DNA from: Nostoc mirabile CHAB5784
GTDB taxonomy: Bacteria > Cyanobacteriota > Cyanobacteriia > Cyanobacteriales > Nostocaceae
Length of the DNA stretch: 64,000 bases
NCBI RefSeq assembly: GCF_020829645.1
Contig: NZ_JAIVFS010000011.1
Location: 1-64,000 of the forward strand
Direction of reading: 5' to 3'
How positions within the stretch are numbered: the stretch's first letter is position 1; the number at the start of each line of letters is the position of its first letter. Shown piece by piece: positions 53,429-63,515 of the stretch. The notes beneath the pieces are model-generated. The model did no database searches. It saw only the letters and a program-made list of their open reading frames with translations, and was not told where the DNA came from. The translations under genes were made by a program, and so were the position numbers.

Positions 53429-56400
53429 AAGCCCGTCCAGCAAGTCTGGCAACTACTGTACCTAACTCAGCTGCCTCGATAGGTTTAGGTAAATGTAGCT
53501 GATAACCTTCTTGTATAGCTCGCATCCGATCCTCTGCCCTGGTATAAGCTGTTAACGCTGCGGCTGGAATATTTCCCCCTAGTTCTGGTGGTTGCTCCCG
53601 CACTTTGCGGATCAAAGAATAACCATCTTCATCGGGCATACCAATGTCGCTAACTAAAACATCTGGTTTCCACTGTGTAATTACCTGCAATGCTTCTTTT
53701 ACTGATGCTACAGCCTGAACTTCGGCTTGGTACTGTTCGAGGATTGTGGTGATGAAGTCACGGGTATCGGCTTGGTCATCTACAACCAGCACGCGCACAC
53801 CAAGGAGGGAAACAGGGGTGAAGGGAAACAGGGGTGCAGGGGCAATGGAATGGAGGGGTGGATTTTTCAGAAGTGGTAGTTTGACTGTAAACGTCGCCCC
53901 TTGTTCTTTACCTGGACTATTTGCGTAGACAGTACCGCCATGTAATTCTACTAAATTACGCGCGATCGCTAATCCTAGTCCTAATCCACCATAGGTTCTA
54001 GTGCTAGAACTATCAGCTTGACGAAAGCGCTCAAAAACGTAAGGAAGAAAATCAGGGCTGATACCAATACCTGTGTCAATCACCTGAATTTGGGCATATT
54101 TATCCGTTGTCTGTTGTTTTTCTTGACCAGTGACTACAGACAATTGCACCTCTACCCGTCCTCCTCTGGGTGTGAATTTGATGGCATTGGATAGCAGATT
54201 CCAGATTATTTGCTGTAAGCGCTCAAAATCACCGGATACTAAGAATTGAGAATTTTCGCCCAACATGTTTTGGGATTGTGCTTCTCTTGATTCTAAATTT
54301 TCGTGATTGATTCCTAATCCCAAATCTGAATTTTGCGCGAAAGTGACTACGGGGAGTATCCCCGGTGGCGCATTTCGCGTTTCTTTAGAAGGAATAAGAG
54401 AAAATCTTAAATCGATTTCCTTGGAATGGGCGGCTAGGCTAACAGTCTCTAGGCTTGACTCAATTATTGGAACCAAATTACAAGTACAGACATTAAGGCG
54501 TAACTTGCCTCTCATCATCCGCGATATATCTAGCAGGTCTTCAATTAGCTGGGTTTGTGCTTTAGCATTGCGCTCAATTGTCTCCGTGGCCCTAGCCATT
54601 AGGGTTTCACTAAGCTTGCTTCGTTGCAGTAATTGCGCCCAGCCAAGAATGGCATTGAGAGGCGATCGCAATTCGTGGGATAATATTCCCAGAAATTCAT
54701 CCTTCATGCGGTTCGCCTCTTGCAACTGCTCAGTTTGTTGTTGCAAAGAAGCAATTAAACTAGCTCGTTCCATTGCGATCGCTATTTGGTCGCATACTGC
54801 TTGCATCATCCCCTTTTGATTGTCGGTGAAGCTTAACCGAGTGCGGCTGCCAAAAGAAAGAGTACCCAACAGCCGTCCTTGGGCGATCAATGGGTATGCA
54901 TAATAAGCAGTAATGCCTAAAGAGCGAATCAATTCTGTTTGCGCCTCAATGGATTGCTGCACATTCTCTACAGCTATGGAATGGCGTGAGAGCGCTACAG
55001 TACCGCAAACCCCTTGACTAAATGGTAAGTACTCAATTTCCTTTGCCATCTCTGGGGAAATACCACTGTAAGACCCCAACCGCATTACTTGAGAGTTATC
55101 CTCAACCAAATAGTTAAAATAAACTTCTATTCCAATTTGCTCTCTTAGTTTTCGGTAGACGCTATCGATTAGTAGTACTGGTTCCTGGCTTGATAGTAAA
55201 TCGTTGGCTGTGTCAAATAGTAGCTTTAGCCTTTTGTAACCTAACGAGAGTGCTTTTTCTGCCTGCTTGAGGTTGCTAATCTCTTGGAACACCAAGATAC
55301 AGGTAGCGGGATGACCATGCATTGCTGGCAAGGTATCAGCAAATATCAGTAGAGATAGCACACCACCGGGGGTGTGCCAGTCTACCTCCAATCCATTCAG
55401 GCGTTCGCCAAGGGCAACCCGCACTCCTGGCATTTGCTCATTGGGGATGCGATCGCCAGCCGCATTCGTGTAGTGGTAGACTGTGTGATAGTCTGCGGCT
55501 GGTACACCTTTGGGAAATTCCCCCCCAGCTAATTCGTTAGCAGAGCGATTGGCAAAAGTTACCCGCGCCGTTCCTGGTTCGATAAACAGCAACGGTCTTG
55601 GCATCAGATTTAACACATCCTCCAGCCATTTTTGCTGATTTAGAAGTACTTCCTCCGCCTGTTTGCGCTCCGTAATATCTAAAAATGCACCAACGCTTCC
55701 TCTGGTTTTACCCTCTTCGTCAAACAAGGGTGCAACGTACTCCAACAGGTTGACGATTTTTCCATTTTCATGGACTATATCAAGTTCACAATCCAGAACT
55801 TCAACACCATGAGTTGCAGAGTATTGCATCGGGAGTTCTTCTGCTGAGAGTTCCCTTCCCTGGCGGTAGATTTTAAAGCTTGTCGGTTTTTCGTCCAAGG
55901 GAGCGCTGAGGGAGGCATTTGTGTCTGACGATATTCCCAACTGGTTGGCAAAAGCAGGGTTGACCTTGATATTTTGGCATTCTGGATCTTCGGCAATGCC
56001 AATTCCAATGGGAATTACCTCTAACAGAGTTTGTAACTCAGTAATGCGGCGCTGTAGATCCTTGTTTAGTTGTAAGATTTGTTCCTTGGTCTGCTTTTGT
56101 TCGCTGATGTTGCGAGTCACAGTTGCTAAGGCAATTGGCTGACCTGTCTTCTTGTCTGTAACAGTGAAGATATTGTAATCAACTGGTATCGGTTGACCTG
56201 TTTGGAGGTGGCAAAAGCAGAATTCTCCCTGCCAGCGCCCTTCTAATAGCACAGTCGGCAGTATATATTGTTGAAAATAGGCTTTGTCTTTGGGCATGAA
56301 GTAATCTAATACTGCCTTTTGCCTGACTTCATCAAGGCTTGCAAGCCCTACCAGCTTTTGACCTGCATCATTTATGTAGAGTAATTGACCCTCAAGGGTG

Positions 56401-57788
56401 GCGATGCCGATAAAGTCAGAGCTATTTTCTACCAGCGATACTAATTTTTGTTGCTCTGCTTCTGCTTGCTTGCGTTCGCTCAAGTCGAGGATGAACGCTA
56501 CTGACTCGTCGCGGTTTTCTCCTAGCAGCACGTAACCAACTAAAACCGGAATGCGGCTACCATCCTTGCGAATATATTCTTTCTCGTAGGGCGTACAAGT
56601 AGGGTTGGTACTTCCCTTTGCTTCGGCGACACCTCGCTCGTCCAAGTATAAATACTCTGGTGGTGTGATATTCCTCCAACTTAACCTACCTGCTAACAAA
56701 TCCTCCTGCGTGTAACCAATCATCCTAAGAAATTCGTCGTTTGCCTGCTGAATACCGCCATACACGTCGCCAAACAGAATGCCGATGACGTTAGAATCTA
56801 CGAAACTTCCCAGTTTAGCTTCGTAGGTTCTGAGTGCAAGCTGTGCAAGATCGCGCTGATGGCTGAGGCCTTCAATAACCCTGGCACTTTGCCAAATCAA
56901 AATAGTAAAAATCACAATCAGGACGATCGCAAATACCGATACTGCAAAAGCCGGATCGTATTGTCCTGCCCGTTGACCTTCAACAATTACCCACCCCAAT
57001 ATAGAAGGTACTGCGATCGCGGCAATTAATAAACGACGTGCAAGTAAGCCGCCGTAACTATCACTTGTAACTACCCTCATTAACCCTTGTTCAGCCCGCG
57101 CCCACAGAATGCCTATACTTAATAAGCTGAACAACAGCGCTGTATGTAAAGCCATTGATGTTGTATAAGGGGCAAGTCCGTAGAGAACTTTCACTTTGTA
57201 GGCATAGCCCATGAGCGCCTGAAAGGAAATTAAAGTAGCGATCAAAGCGATAATCTGAGCATACCAATAACTGCGGTGGGTTTTTGGATGAATCAAAATC
57301 TGTAGGGCGACGCTAACCAGCATAAAGTTCAGTGCTGTGTTCACGCCCATTCGCCCTGGATGCAATGTCGCTATACTAGTTGACAAATCACGAAACAGTA
57401 ACTCGTCAATGCCGAGATTCCAGCCAAATAGATATTCACAAAGTGTAAACGCAGCTATTGTGGTAACCGCTATTGCACAAACCCTAGAAATTAGAAGGGA
57501 ACTATGGGGGTAATTTTGAATTGTTCTTTCTTCCCTGCTCCCCTGCTCCCCTCTTCTTAAAAATAGCCACAGCGACACACCACACAGCACAAAACACAGC
57601 GCTGTATTTACTTTCATTGTGGCAGGACTACCAGGGAAGCCGCGCTTAATAACTTCAATGCCAAGACACCAACCAACTAGTACCAAGCTGCCAACAAAAA
57701 CAGCGATCGCACTTGCGACTTTTGCCACAAGTGAATTTGTAAGGATTTTAGATATATCTTGCAGCCGCAAGCGGTTAACATTTAACAT
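53427..57788 (-). CDS. Large membrane hybrid histidine kinase, multi-PAS-GAF-HisKA-HATPase-REC
   Basis: 1453 residues. The N-terminal 310 residues have about seven to eight membrane helices. Four PAS/PAC units follow between about 325 and 830 (for example FVDSNVIGILFGDVYGGIQQ and LLEVIPIGIGIAEDPECQN). A GAF domain lies near 850-1000. The H-box is near 1030 (FLGILSHELRSPLNAILGW). The ATPase has NLLSNAIKF, DTGIGI and GGLGLGLAI. The receiver has VLVVDDQ, SDIGMPDEDGY and LHLPKP. Between HisKA and ATPase about 50 residues are encoded by a palindromic repeat near 54245-54395. Two linkers use CCCTG-type tracts. The ligand is unknown, and no cognate regulator is adjacent. Confidence 0.9.
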   Translation of the reverse strand: MLNVNRLRLQDISKILTNSLVAKVASAIAVFVGSLVLVGWCLGIEVIKRGFPGSPATMKVNTALCFVLCGVSLWLFLRRGEQGSREERTIQNYPHSSLLISRVCAIAVTTIAAFTLCEYLFGWNLGIDELLFRDLSTSIATLHPGRMGVNTALNFMLVSVALQILIHPKTHRSYWYAQIIALIATLISFQALMGYAYKVKVLYGLAPYTTSMALHTALLFSLLSIGILWARAEQGLMRVVTSDSYGGLLARRLLIAAIAVPSILGWVIVEGQRAGQYDPAFAVSVFAIVLIVIFTILIWQSARVIEGLSHQRDLAQLALRTYEAKLGSFVDSNVIGILFGDVYGGIQQANDEFLRMIGYTQEDLLAGRLSWRNITPPEYLYLDERGVAEAKGSTNPTCTPYEKEYIRKDGSRIPVLVGYVLLGENRDESVAFILDLSERKQAEAEQQKLVSLVENSSDFIGIATLEGQLLYINDAGQKLVGLASLDEVRQKAVLDYFMPKDKAYFQQYILPTVLLEGRWQGEFCFCHLQTGQPIPVDYNIFTVTDKKTGQPIALATVTRNISEQKQTKEQILQLNKDLQRRITELQTLLEVIPIGIGIAEDPECQNIKVNPAFANQLGISSDTNASLSAPLDEKPTSFKIYRQGRELSAEELPMQYSATHGVEVLDCELDIVHENGKIVNLLEYVAPLFDEEGKTRGSVGAFLDITERKQAEEVLLNQQKWLEDVLNLMPRPLLFIEPGTARVTFANRSANELAGGEFPKGVPAADYHTVYHYTNAAGDRIPNEQMPGVRVALGERLNGLEVDWHTPGGVLSLLIFADTLPAMHGHPATCILVFQEISNLKQAEKALSLGYKRLKLLFDTANDLLSSQEPVLLIDSVYRKLREQIGIEVYFNYLVEDNSQVMRLGSYSGISPEMAKEIEYLPFSQGVCGTVALSRHSIAVENVQQSIEAQTELIRSLGITAYYAYPLIAQGRLLGTLSFGSRTRLSFTDNQKGMMQAVCDQIAIAMERASLIASLQQQTEQLQEANRMKDEFLGILSHELRSPLNAILGWAQLLQRSKLSETLMARATETIERNAKAQTQLIEDLLDISRMMRGKLRLNVCTCNLVPIIESSLETVSLAAHSKEIDLRFSLIPSKETRNAPPGILPVVTFAQNSDLGLGINHENLESREAQSQNMLGENSQFLVSGDFERLQQIIWNLLSNAIKFTPRGGRVEVQLSVVTGQEKQQTTDKYAQIQVIDTGIGISPDFLPYVFERFRQADSSSTRTYGGLGLGLAIARNLVELHGGTVYANSPGKEQGATFTVKLPLLKNPPLHSIAPAPLFPFTPVSLLGVRVLVVDDQADTRDFITTILEQYQAEVQAVASVKEALQVITQWKPDVLVSDIGMPDEDGYSLIRKVREQPPELGGNIPAAALTAYTRAEDRMRAIQEGYQLHLPKPIEAAELGTVVARLAGRA

Positions 57789-57975
57789 TGATTGTTCTCT
57801 AACCGCATCTATTTAGCGTAGTAAACTTACCTATTTCTTACGGTTTAACTATTTCTATCCTTTGTATTGTATGTTACCCCTTGACTTATTTTTCATCTAC
57901 CTCTATGCATATTTTTTATTGCACAATTTACAGTAGGAAATAATGGTGGTTTAAAAAACCACCTTTGCGAGTATT

Positions 57976-60357
57976 TCAAAATTGCAGAGTATGTCGCTTA
58001 CCATCATCTGGGAAACGTTGCTCTCCAACCCCAACAAGTTCTACAATCACTTCACGCCGTGGAGGTGTCCATTCTCCCATTCTCGCTCCAATTTCAACTA
58101 CTGTTTGATTAGATTCAGTAAATACGCTGATACTTGCTAGCGAAAACCTTTTCTCTTGATACTCGTTTGTCTGTCCATCATCTTCAAATAGCTGATATTC
58201 GTTATTACCAGGCCAAATCCGTAATCGGATCTCGTCGAGTGGGGCTTGATCAACGTATTGTCTGACAGGTTGCATGGGAACGATCGCACCACTACGGACA
58301 TACAGTGGCATTCTTTCAAGCGGTGCATGAGCAAGAATGTGAATTGGGCCTTCGTAGCGATCACCACTCCACCAATCATACCAAGTGCCAGCAGGTAAGT
58401 AGACAGCTCGATGCTCAACTCCAGGGCGGTAAATTGGTGCAGCCATCAGCGACGCGCCTAGTAATACTTGATCGTAGAGGCTATAGGTTTTCAGATCATT
58501 GGGGAAGTGGTACAATAATGGTCTTAAAATTGGTGCGCCCGTCGTTGCCGCTTCCCAAAAAAGACTATAAATATAGGGAAGTAATTGGTAACGTAGATTA
58601 ATGTATTCTCTACAGATATTTTCAACGCGATCGCCAAATACCCAAGGTTCATGACGAGCAGTAGACATTGCCGAATGACCCCGCATCAATGGGTAGAGCA
58701 TTCCTACCTGCATCCACCGAGCGAATAATTCAGCTGTAGCATTACCAGCAAAGCCACCAATATCGCAACCCACAAACCCCACACCCGAAAGTCCCATATT
58801 GCAAAGCATCGGCAGAGACATTTCTAAATGCTCCCACAACGATTGGTTATCCCCCATCCACACAGAAGACCAGCGTTGCACACCAGCATAACCCGATCGC
58901 GTTAACACAAATGATCGCTCTAAACTTCGATGCCGTTGCAATCCTTCATAGCAAGCTTTAGCCATCATCAACCCATACAAATTATGCACTTCCGTATGAG
59001 TAAAAGCAGACACAGAGAATTCTTTCTCCCCTGCCCCCTGCCCCCTGCCCCCTGTCCCCTCACTCCCCTGCGGTGCATCTAGAGGAAACCAAATCTTTTC
59101 ACCATCATCGCCGAAAGGGCGATCGTTTATGGCAGGTTCATTCATATCATTCCAAATCCCTGCCACCCCAATATCAGTTAAGCTTTTGTGTAAATCAGCC
59201 CACCAGTTAGACACATCAGGACGCAAAAAATCAGGAAAAACAGCTTTCTCTGGCCAAACGTAGCCGTGGAACAACGTACCATCAGCTTTACGCACAAAAT
59301 AGTCGTTTTCTATTCCTTGGTCAAAAACATGATAATTACCTTCTGGTTCATACTTCACACCAGGATCAATAATTGTTACTGTCTTGAAACCATCTTCTGC
59401 TAAATCACTAATGAGTTTTGCCGCATTGGGGAAGCGTTGAGGACTCCAAGTAAACACTCGATAGCCACGCATATAGTCAATATCTAAGTGAATAACATCG
59501 CAGGGAATGCGGCGTTGACGAAATTCCTTTGCTAGTTCCCGCACAACGGTTTCTGATTCGTAACTCCAACGGCATTGATGATAACCTAGCGCCCATTTCG
59601 GCGGTAATGACATTCTCCCAGTTAGCTGAGTGTAAGTCTCCAGGATTTTGGCAGGTTCGGGGCCGTAGATAATGTAATAATCCAAATCACCGCCACGAGT
59701 TTCCATCTTCCAAATACCTGGTTGTTCAGCACCGATATCGAACTGACTCCAAAAAGTGGTGTTGAAAAAGATGCCATAACCTACCTGCGGGCGCAAAGCC
59801 ATAAAAAATGGAATTGCCTGGTACATTTCATCAGTCAGTGAATCATAATCTAAGGCATCCGTTGTCCAGTTGGTTTTTACTTCGCTGAGTTTATCCAGAA
59901 AGCCTGTGCGTTCACCAAAACCATAAAAATGTTCATCGGCTGCAATTTCTTTCCATCCTGCAACTGCACCCATCCGCCAACCTATACCCATCTCTGCATC
60001 TTGGGCAAAAGGGCGATTAGCTTTGTCGAAACAGACGATGCGGCACTTTTCTCGCTGGACGCACACACGAATCTGCGCTGTTTCAATTTCTACCGTTGCT
60101 TCATTTTCTTGCACCGTAAAAGGTATTATTGCCCATTCTGCATCATCTGGCGCCACTGCCCAAGAACGGCGGGGCATAAATTCTCCAGTTGGTGCGAAAC
60201 GCACGCGGATTAAATTGGGAGCAAGTACGCTGATGATAAGGCGTGAGTCGCCACAGTCAAAATTAATAATATTATTGTCCCAGGTTACAGTTTTTACATT
60301 GCCGATGGTTGTCCAAGGTTGGTTAGTAGTGGGTAGTTTTCCAAAATATTGGGGCAT
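57976..60357 (-). CDS. Glycoside hydrolase family 31 alpha-glucosidase
   Basis: 793 residues. GH31 retaining glycosidase: the nucleophile is Asp404 in GIWNDMNEP and the acid/base is probably Asp503 in WMGDNQS. Further motifs are FYGFGERTG, LPPKWALGYHQCRWSY and GYHQ. A beta-sandwich of about 230 residues precedes the barrel. No signal peptide, so cytoplasmic; substrate probably maltose or oligosaccharide. Residues 430-446 (GSEGTGGRGQGAGEKE) come from CCCCTGC heptamers, an in-frame repeat insertion in a loop just after the nucleophile region. Confidence 0.93.
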   Translation of the reverse strand: MPQYFGKLPTTNQPWTTIGNVKTVTWDNNIINFDCGDSRLIISVLAPNLIRVRFAPTGEFMPRRSWAVAPDDAEWAIIPFTVQENEATVEIETAQIRVCVQREKCRIVCFDKANRPFAQDAEMGIGWRMGAVAGWKEIAADEHFYGFGERTGFLDKLSEVKTNWTTDALDYDSLTDEMYQAIPFFMALRPQVGYGIFFNTTFWSQFDIGAEQPGIWKMETRGGDLDYYIIYGPEPAKILETYTQLTGRMSLPPKWALGYHQCRWSYESETVVRELAKEFRQRRIPCDVIHLDIDYMRGYRVFTWSPQRFPNAAKLISDLAEDGFKTVTIIDPGVKYEPEGNYHVFDQGIENDYFVRKADGTLFHGYVWPEKAVFPDFLRPDVSNWWADLHKSLTDIGVAGIWNDMNEPAINDRPFGDDGEKIWFPLDAPQGSEGTGGRGQGAGEKEFSVSAFTHTEVHNLYGLMMAKACYEGLQRHRSLERSFVLTRSGYAGVQRWSSVWMGDNQSLWEHLEMSLPMLCNMGLSGVGFVGCDIGGFAGNATAELFARWMQVGMLYPLMRGHSAMSTARHEPWVFGDRVENICREYINLRYQLLPYIYSLFWEAATTGAPILRPLLYHFPNDLKTYSLYDQVLLGASLMAAPIYRPGVEHRAVYLPAGTWYDWWSGDRYEGPIHILAHAPLERMPLYVRSGAIVPMQPVRQYVDQAPLDEIRLRIWPGNNEYQLFEDDGQTNEYQEKRFSLASISVFTESNQTVVEIGARMGEWTPPRREVIVELVGVGEQRFPDDGKRHTLQF

Positions 60358-60861
60358 ATCAGTTATTCAGCAGGTAAACACTTGTCCGCATTCATGATTA
60401 CAGAGATATCCAGCCTCAAACTCTTTCTTTCGCTAGAAGTTGCGTGAAAGATTAGCAGATATTTATTAGCAAGAGTGGTTTTTGTAATGCACAAGTTGTT
60501 GCTACTACACTAAGAAAATACCAAATCATAAATTATCTACTCCAGAGTCAAATGTTTTGCAAAATCATCTAAGTTTTTCCAAGAATATAATAAATATATA
60601 TTTGACAATTTCATCCCCTATTAAGCATATTTTTATGTCTATCATGATGCAGATACATTATTTACAATTAATCGTCTACGCTTATACAATAACAAGCTGG
60701 AATATACATCTTAGCTTGGTTGTGGCAAGGTTGAAAGAGACATAAAGGCACAATCATAGAAGGGAAAATATCAAAATATTTTTCCTTCTCCTTTCGCATT
60801 ACTCTTACCTTCATAACCTTCTTTCCAGCAGAATAAGTTAGGCTTAAGACTCTAAAAAAAT
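60358..60861. other. AT-rich intergenic region
   Basis: 500 bases between divergent genes; contains both promoters. No repeat or gene is recognised. Confidence 0.6.
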
Positions 60862-61420
60862 ATGCAAAACGACTCTGGTAAAACTATTTATATTTGGATG
60901 ACAACGGCAGAAGTCCCAGATCAACCCGTGCTTACCGAAAATACTCATGCAGATGTTTGCGTTATCGGTGCTGGGATAGCGGGGATGTCAACTGCCTATA
61001 TGTTAGCCCGCGAAGGTAAATCAGTGGTCGTGCTGGATGATGGCCCCATTGGTGGCGGTCAAACGGCAAGAACAACGGCACACGTATCGAATGTGCTGAG
61101 TTATCGTTACTACGAACTGGAGCAAATGCACGGTAAAGAGGACGCAAAACTGGTTGCTCAAAGTCATACAACAGCAATTAATACTATAGAGGCGATCGCT
61201 ACCCAAGAAAACATTAATTGCGACTTTGAGCGACTTGACGGCTATCTTTTTCCGCCAGACCTGAAATCAATAGATGAGATTCAGCAAGAGTTAGAAGCAG
61301 CACACCGGGTTGGACTCACTAATGTTGAAATGGTGAAGAAAGCGCCGTTGACTGACTTTGATACAGGAGTGTGTCTACGCTTTCCCCAACAAGGGCAATT
61401 TGATCCATTAAAATATCTAG

Positions 61421-61634
61421 TGGTTTGTCTCATTAAATTTGCTGGGTTCGTAGTAGGCACTGAAGTGCTTAAAAATCTAGTAGGACTTACGCAAAATATC
61501 TCTCAAACTCTGATTTCTCCGTGTACTCTGCGCCTAATAAGGTTCGTTATTCCGTAACTCTTGCGTAAGTCCTATCTAGGACTAAAGTCCTTACTACGAA
61601 CTTGTTCACCCCTCAAAATTAATGAAACAGACCA
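61421..61634. mobile_element. Outer MITE in the FAD/Rieske gene, with CTAG target duplication
   Basis: TGGTTTGTCTCATTAA at 61421 and its imperfect inverse TTAATGAAACAGACCA ending 61634 bound the element. CTAG is duplicated at 61417-61420 and 61635-61638. Subterminal gttcgtagtaggcactgaag and its near inverse cctttactacgaac-type end form a second arm. It contains another element at 61481-61574. Confidence 0.85.
61481..61574. mobile_element. Inner MITE with TAGGACTTACGCA ends nested in the outer MITE
   Basis: TAGGACTTACGCA at 61481-61493 is exactly inverted at 61562-61574. TCTAG is duplicated at 61476-61480 and 61575-61579. The 94-bp element is non-coding and shares ends and a 5-bp duplication with the MITE at 23643-23927. 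Confidence 0.88.
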
Positions 61635-62759
61635 CTAGCTGGACTTGCAGAAGCCATACAACGCCGTGGGGGTAGAATTTATACGGGGACGCACGTAGAA
61701 AAAATCCAAGGTGGTTTACCCGCTCGTGTTGAGACAAGCAGTGGTAAGGTTGTGACAGCCGATGCTGTGGTAGTAGCAACCAACTCACCCATCAGTAATT
61801 TAGCTACTATGCACTTTAAGCAGGCTCCATACATCACTTTTGTCATCGGTGCAAAAGTGCCTCGTGGTTCTGTTCCCAAAGCGCTTTATTGGGATACCCT
61901 CGACCCCTACCACTACGTAAGATTACAAAACATTGACGAACAATATGATGTATTAATTGTTGGTGGCGAAGACCACAAAACCGGACAAGCTGACGATGCC
62001 GATGCCCGCTATGCCAGACTGCAAACGTGGACGCGAGAACGTTTCCCAATGGCACAGGAGGTATTATTTCGCTGGTCGGGCCAGGTAATGAATTCTGATA
62101 ATGGCATTGCTTACATTGGCAAAAACCCCTTTGATGAGGAAAACGTCTATATCGTCACCGGTGACACAGGCATAGGAATGACCCACGGCGCGATCGCGGG
62201 GATATTGTTAACTGACTTGATTTTAGGGCGAAATAATAGCTGGGCAGAGCTTTATGAGCCATCGCGTGTGAGAATTGGTGGAGTCGGTGATTTTATCTCT
62301 GAGAATCTTAACGTTGCTGCCCAGTATTTAGAGTGGGTGACACCAGGTGATGTTGATTCCGTTGAAGAAGTTGCTTGCGGTACAGGTGCAGTGGTGCGAC
62401 GTGGTTTGACAAAAGTTGCAGCTTACCGAGATGAAAACGGCACACTGCACGAACATTCTGCAATCTGTACTCACCTCAACTGTATCGTCGCCTGGAATTC
62501 CTCAGAAAAGACCTGGGATTGCCCATGTCACGGTTCGCGGTTTGATACACAGGGAAAGGTAATCAACGGCCCAGCGATTAATGGGCTGCTGATGTAGAGA
62601 CGCGATTTATCGCGTCTTGAAAGACTACACCAATAACCCTTAACCCAAGCCTATTGGGTTATAAGTGGAGTTTCAAGTCTCCCAAGATTTGGGTATTTAG
62701 GGGGCTAGAAGAGTTGAAACGTATGCAGACAGGACTTGTGTATACACTGTAACCCTGCT

Positions 62760-62837
62760 CTTCGAGAGGGGAGACAAAGCATAGCTTTGGCTCTTTGGGG
62801 TTCTTCGAGTTAATAAGCAATCAAGCGGACATGATAT
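62760..62837 (+). repeat. Left-truncated copy of the ATATCATGTCCG element
   Basis: The right end CGGACATGATAT is at 62826-62837, preceded by gaggggagacaaagcatagc as in 10599-10745. The left end is missing. Confidence 0.6.
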
Positions 62838-62868
62838 GAGAGGTCAAATATTCATAAATGTTTTATTG

Positions 62869-62893
62869 AGTGGGCAAACAGCCCACTTTTTTA
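62869..62893 (+). terminator. Strong rho-independent terminator
   Basis: AGTGGGC (62869-62875), loop AAACA, GCCCACT (62881-62887), then TTTTTT. It lies 270 bp after the disrupted oxidoreductase gene, which it probably ended before repeats separated them. Confidence 0.75.
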
Positions 62894-63515
62894 TTGTCAA
62901 TCTCGTAAATATACGGGAACTTTTGGTTCTAGGTTATGGTCACTTAATACCACCTTAAACAGTAAGCAGTTTCACTCCGTAATCAATCAAGTGTGGACGT
63001 AGCCCAACCCAGGTATTGCAGTCCTCTATGTCTAATTTAACTTACCCCAACTTTTCGATAAGCCGCCGTTCGCATCTAAAGGTGCGTACACTTACTGTTA
63101 TCCATTACCAGCTTTTCCTAAATTGTCTTTATATATACAATAATTATAATTTCTTAGTCAATTTAACGCAGACTTAAAATACTTTAAAATCCCGACAACT
63201 GATGTTTCCTGATGGAAAAATTTTGCGCTAATCAACCAAATATTAGCATAATTCTTTATATATACACTAAAAGTTGATGATAGCTATATCAAACGGCACA
63301 TTAAAGATTTTTGCGACCAAAACCCTATATACTAAATTAGACTTTGATAAATTTGAGAGTTTTGTTAATTGCAATACCAAAAACTATTAATTTTTAGATG
63401 AAATACTAGCGTATCTTATAGTCTATAGTTTTTAAGGTTTAGTCAAAACTATATCCAGTATCATCAAAAAACTGCAAACTTCATGTGGTGCAAAAATCAA
63501 TCGGGGAGTGAAAAC

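Larger units (their letters stand above)
60862..62597 (+). pseudogene. FAD-dependent oxidoreductase with C-terminal Rieske domain, disrupted by nested MITEs
   Basis: The 5' part has the FAD motif VCVIGAGIAGMSTAYMLA and runs in frame to FDPLKYL at 61419. It is then interrupted by a 214-bp insertion with a CTAG duplication. Joining 61420 to 61639 restores [18 protein letters not shown] in one frame. The 3' part ends the DAO fold ([14 protein letters not shown]) and has a Rieske domain with CTHLNC and CPCHGSRFD (2Fe-2S ligands C-x-H and C-x-x-H). Unmodified, translation stops at 61555-61557. The 218-bp gain is not a multiple of three. The C-terminus (INGLLM) ends at a gtagagacgcg hairpin repeat and is probably altered. 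Confidence 0.88.
62598..63515. other. Gap before the squalene/phytoene synthase gene
   Basis: Holds a GAGACGCG/CGCGTCT hairpin at 62596-62618, a solo CTTAACCCAAGC end, a left-truncated ATATCATGTCCG element to 62837, and a terminator at 62869-62893. On the minus strand near 62965-63050 about 28 codons end in GLRPHLIDYGVKLLTV; I do not recognise them. The last 350 bases are AT-rich and should hold the promoter of the next gene. Confidence 0.55.

Noticed and set aside
53144..53452. 102-codon minus-strand frame near the kinase end
   Set aside because: It spans the AGGGACTTCC element and the kinase C-terminus in another frame and has no signature.
61752..62597. Separate Rieske-oxidoreductase gene starting at ATG 61752
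   Set aside because: The frame continues upstream to the MITE junction and joins the 5' part exactly when the insertion is removed. It is the 3' half of one gene.
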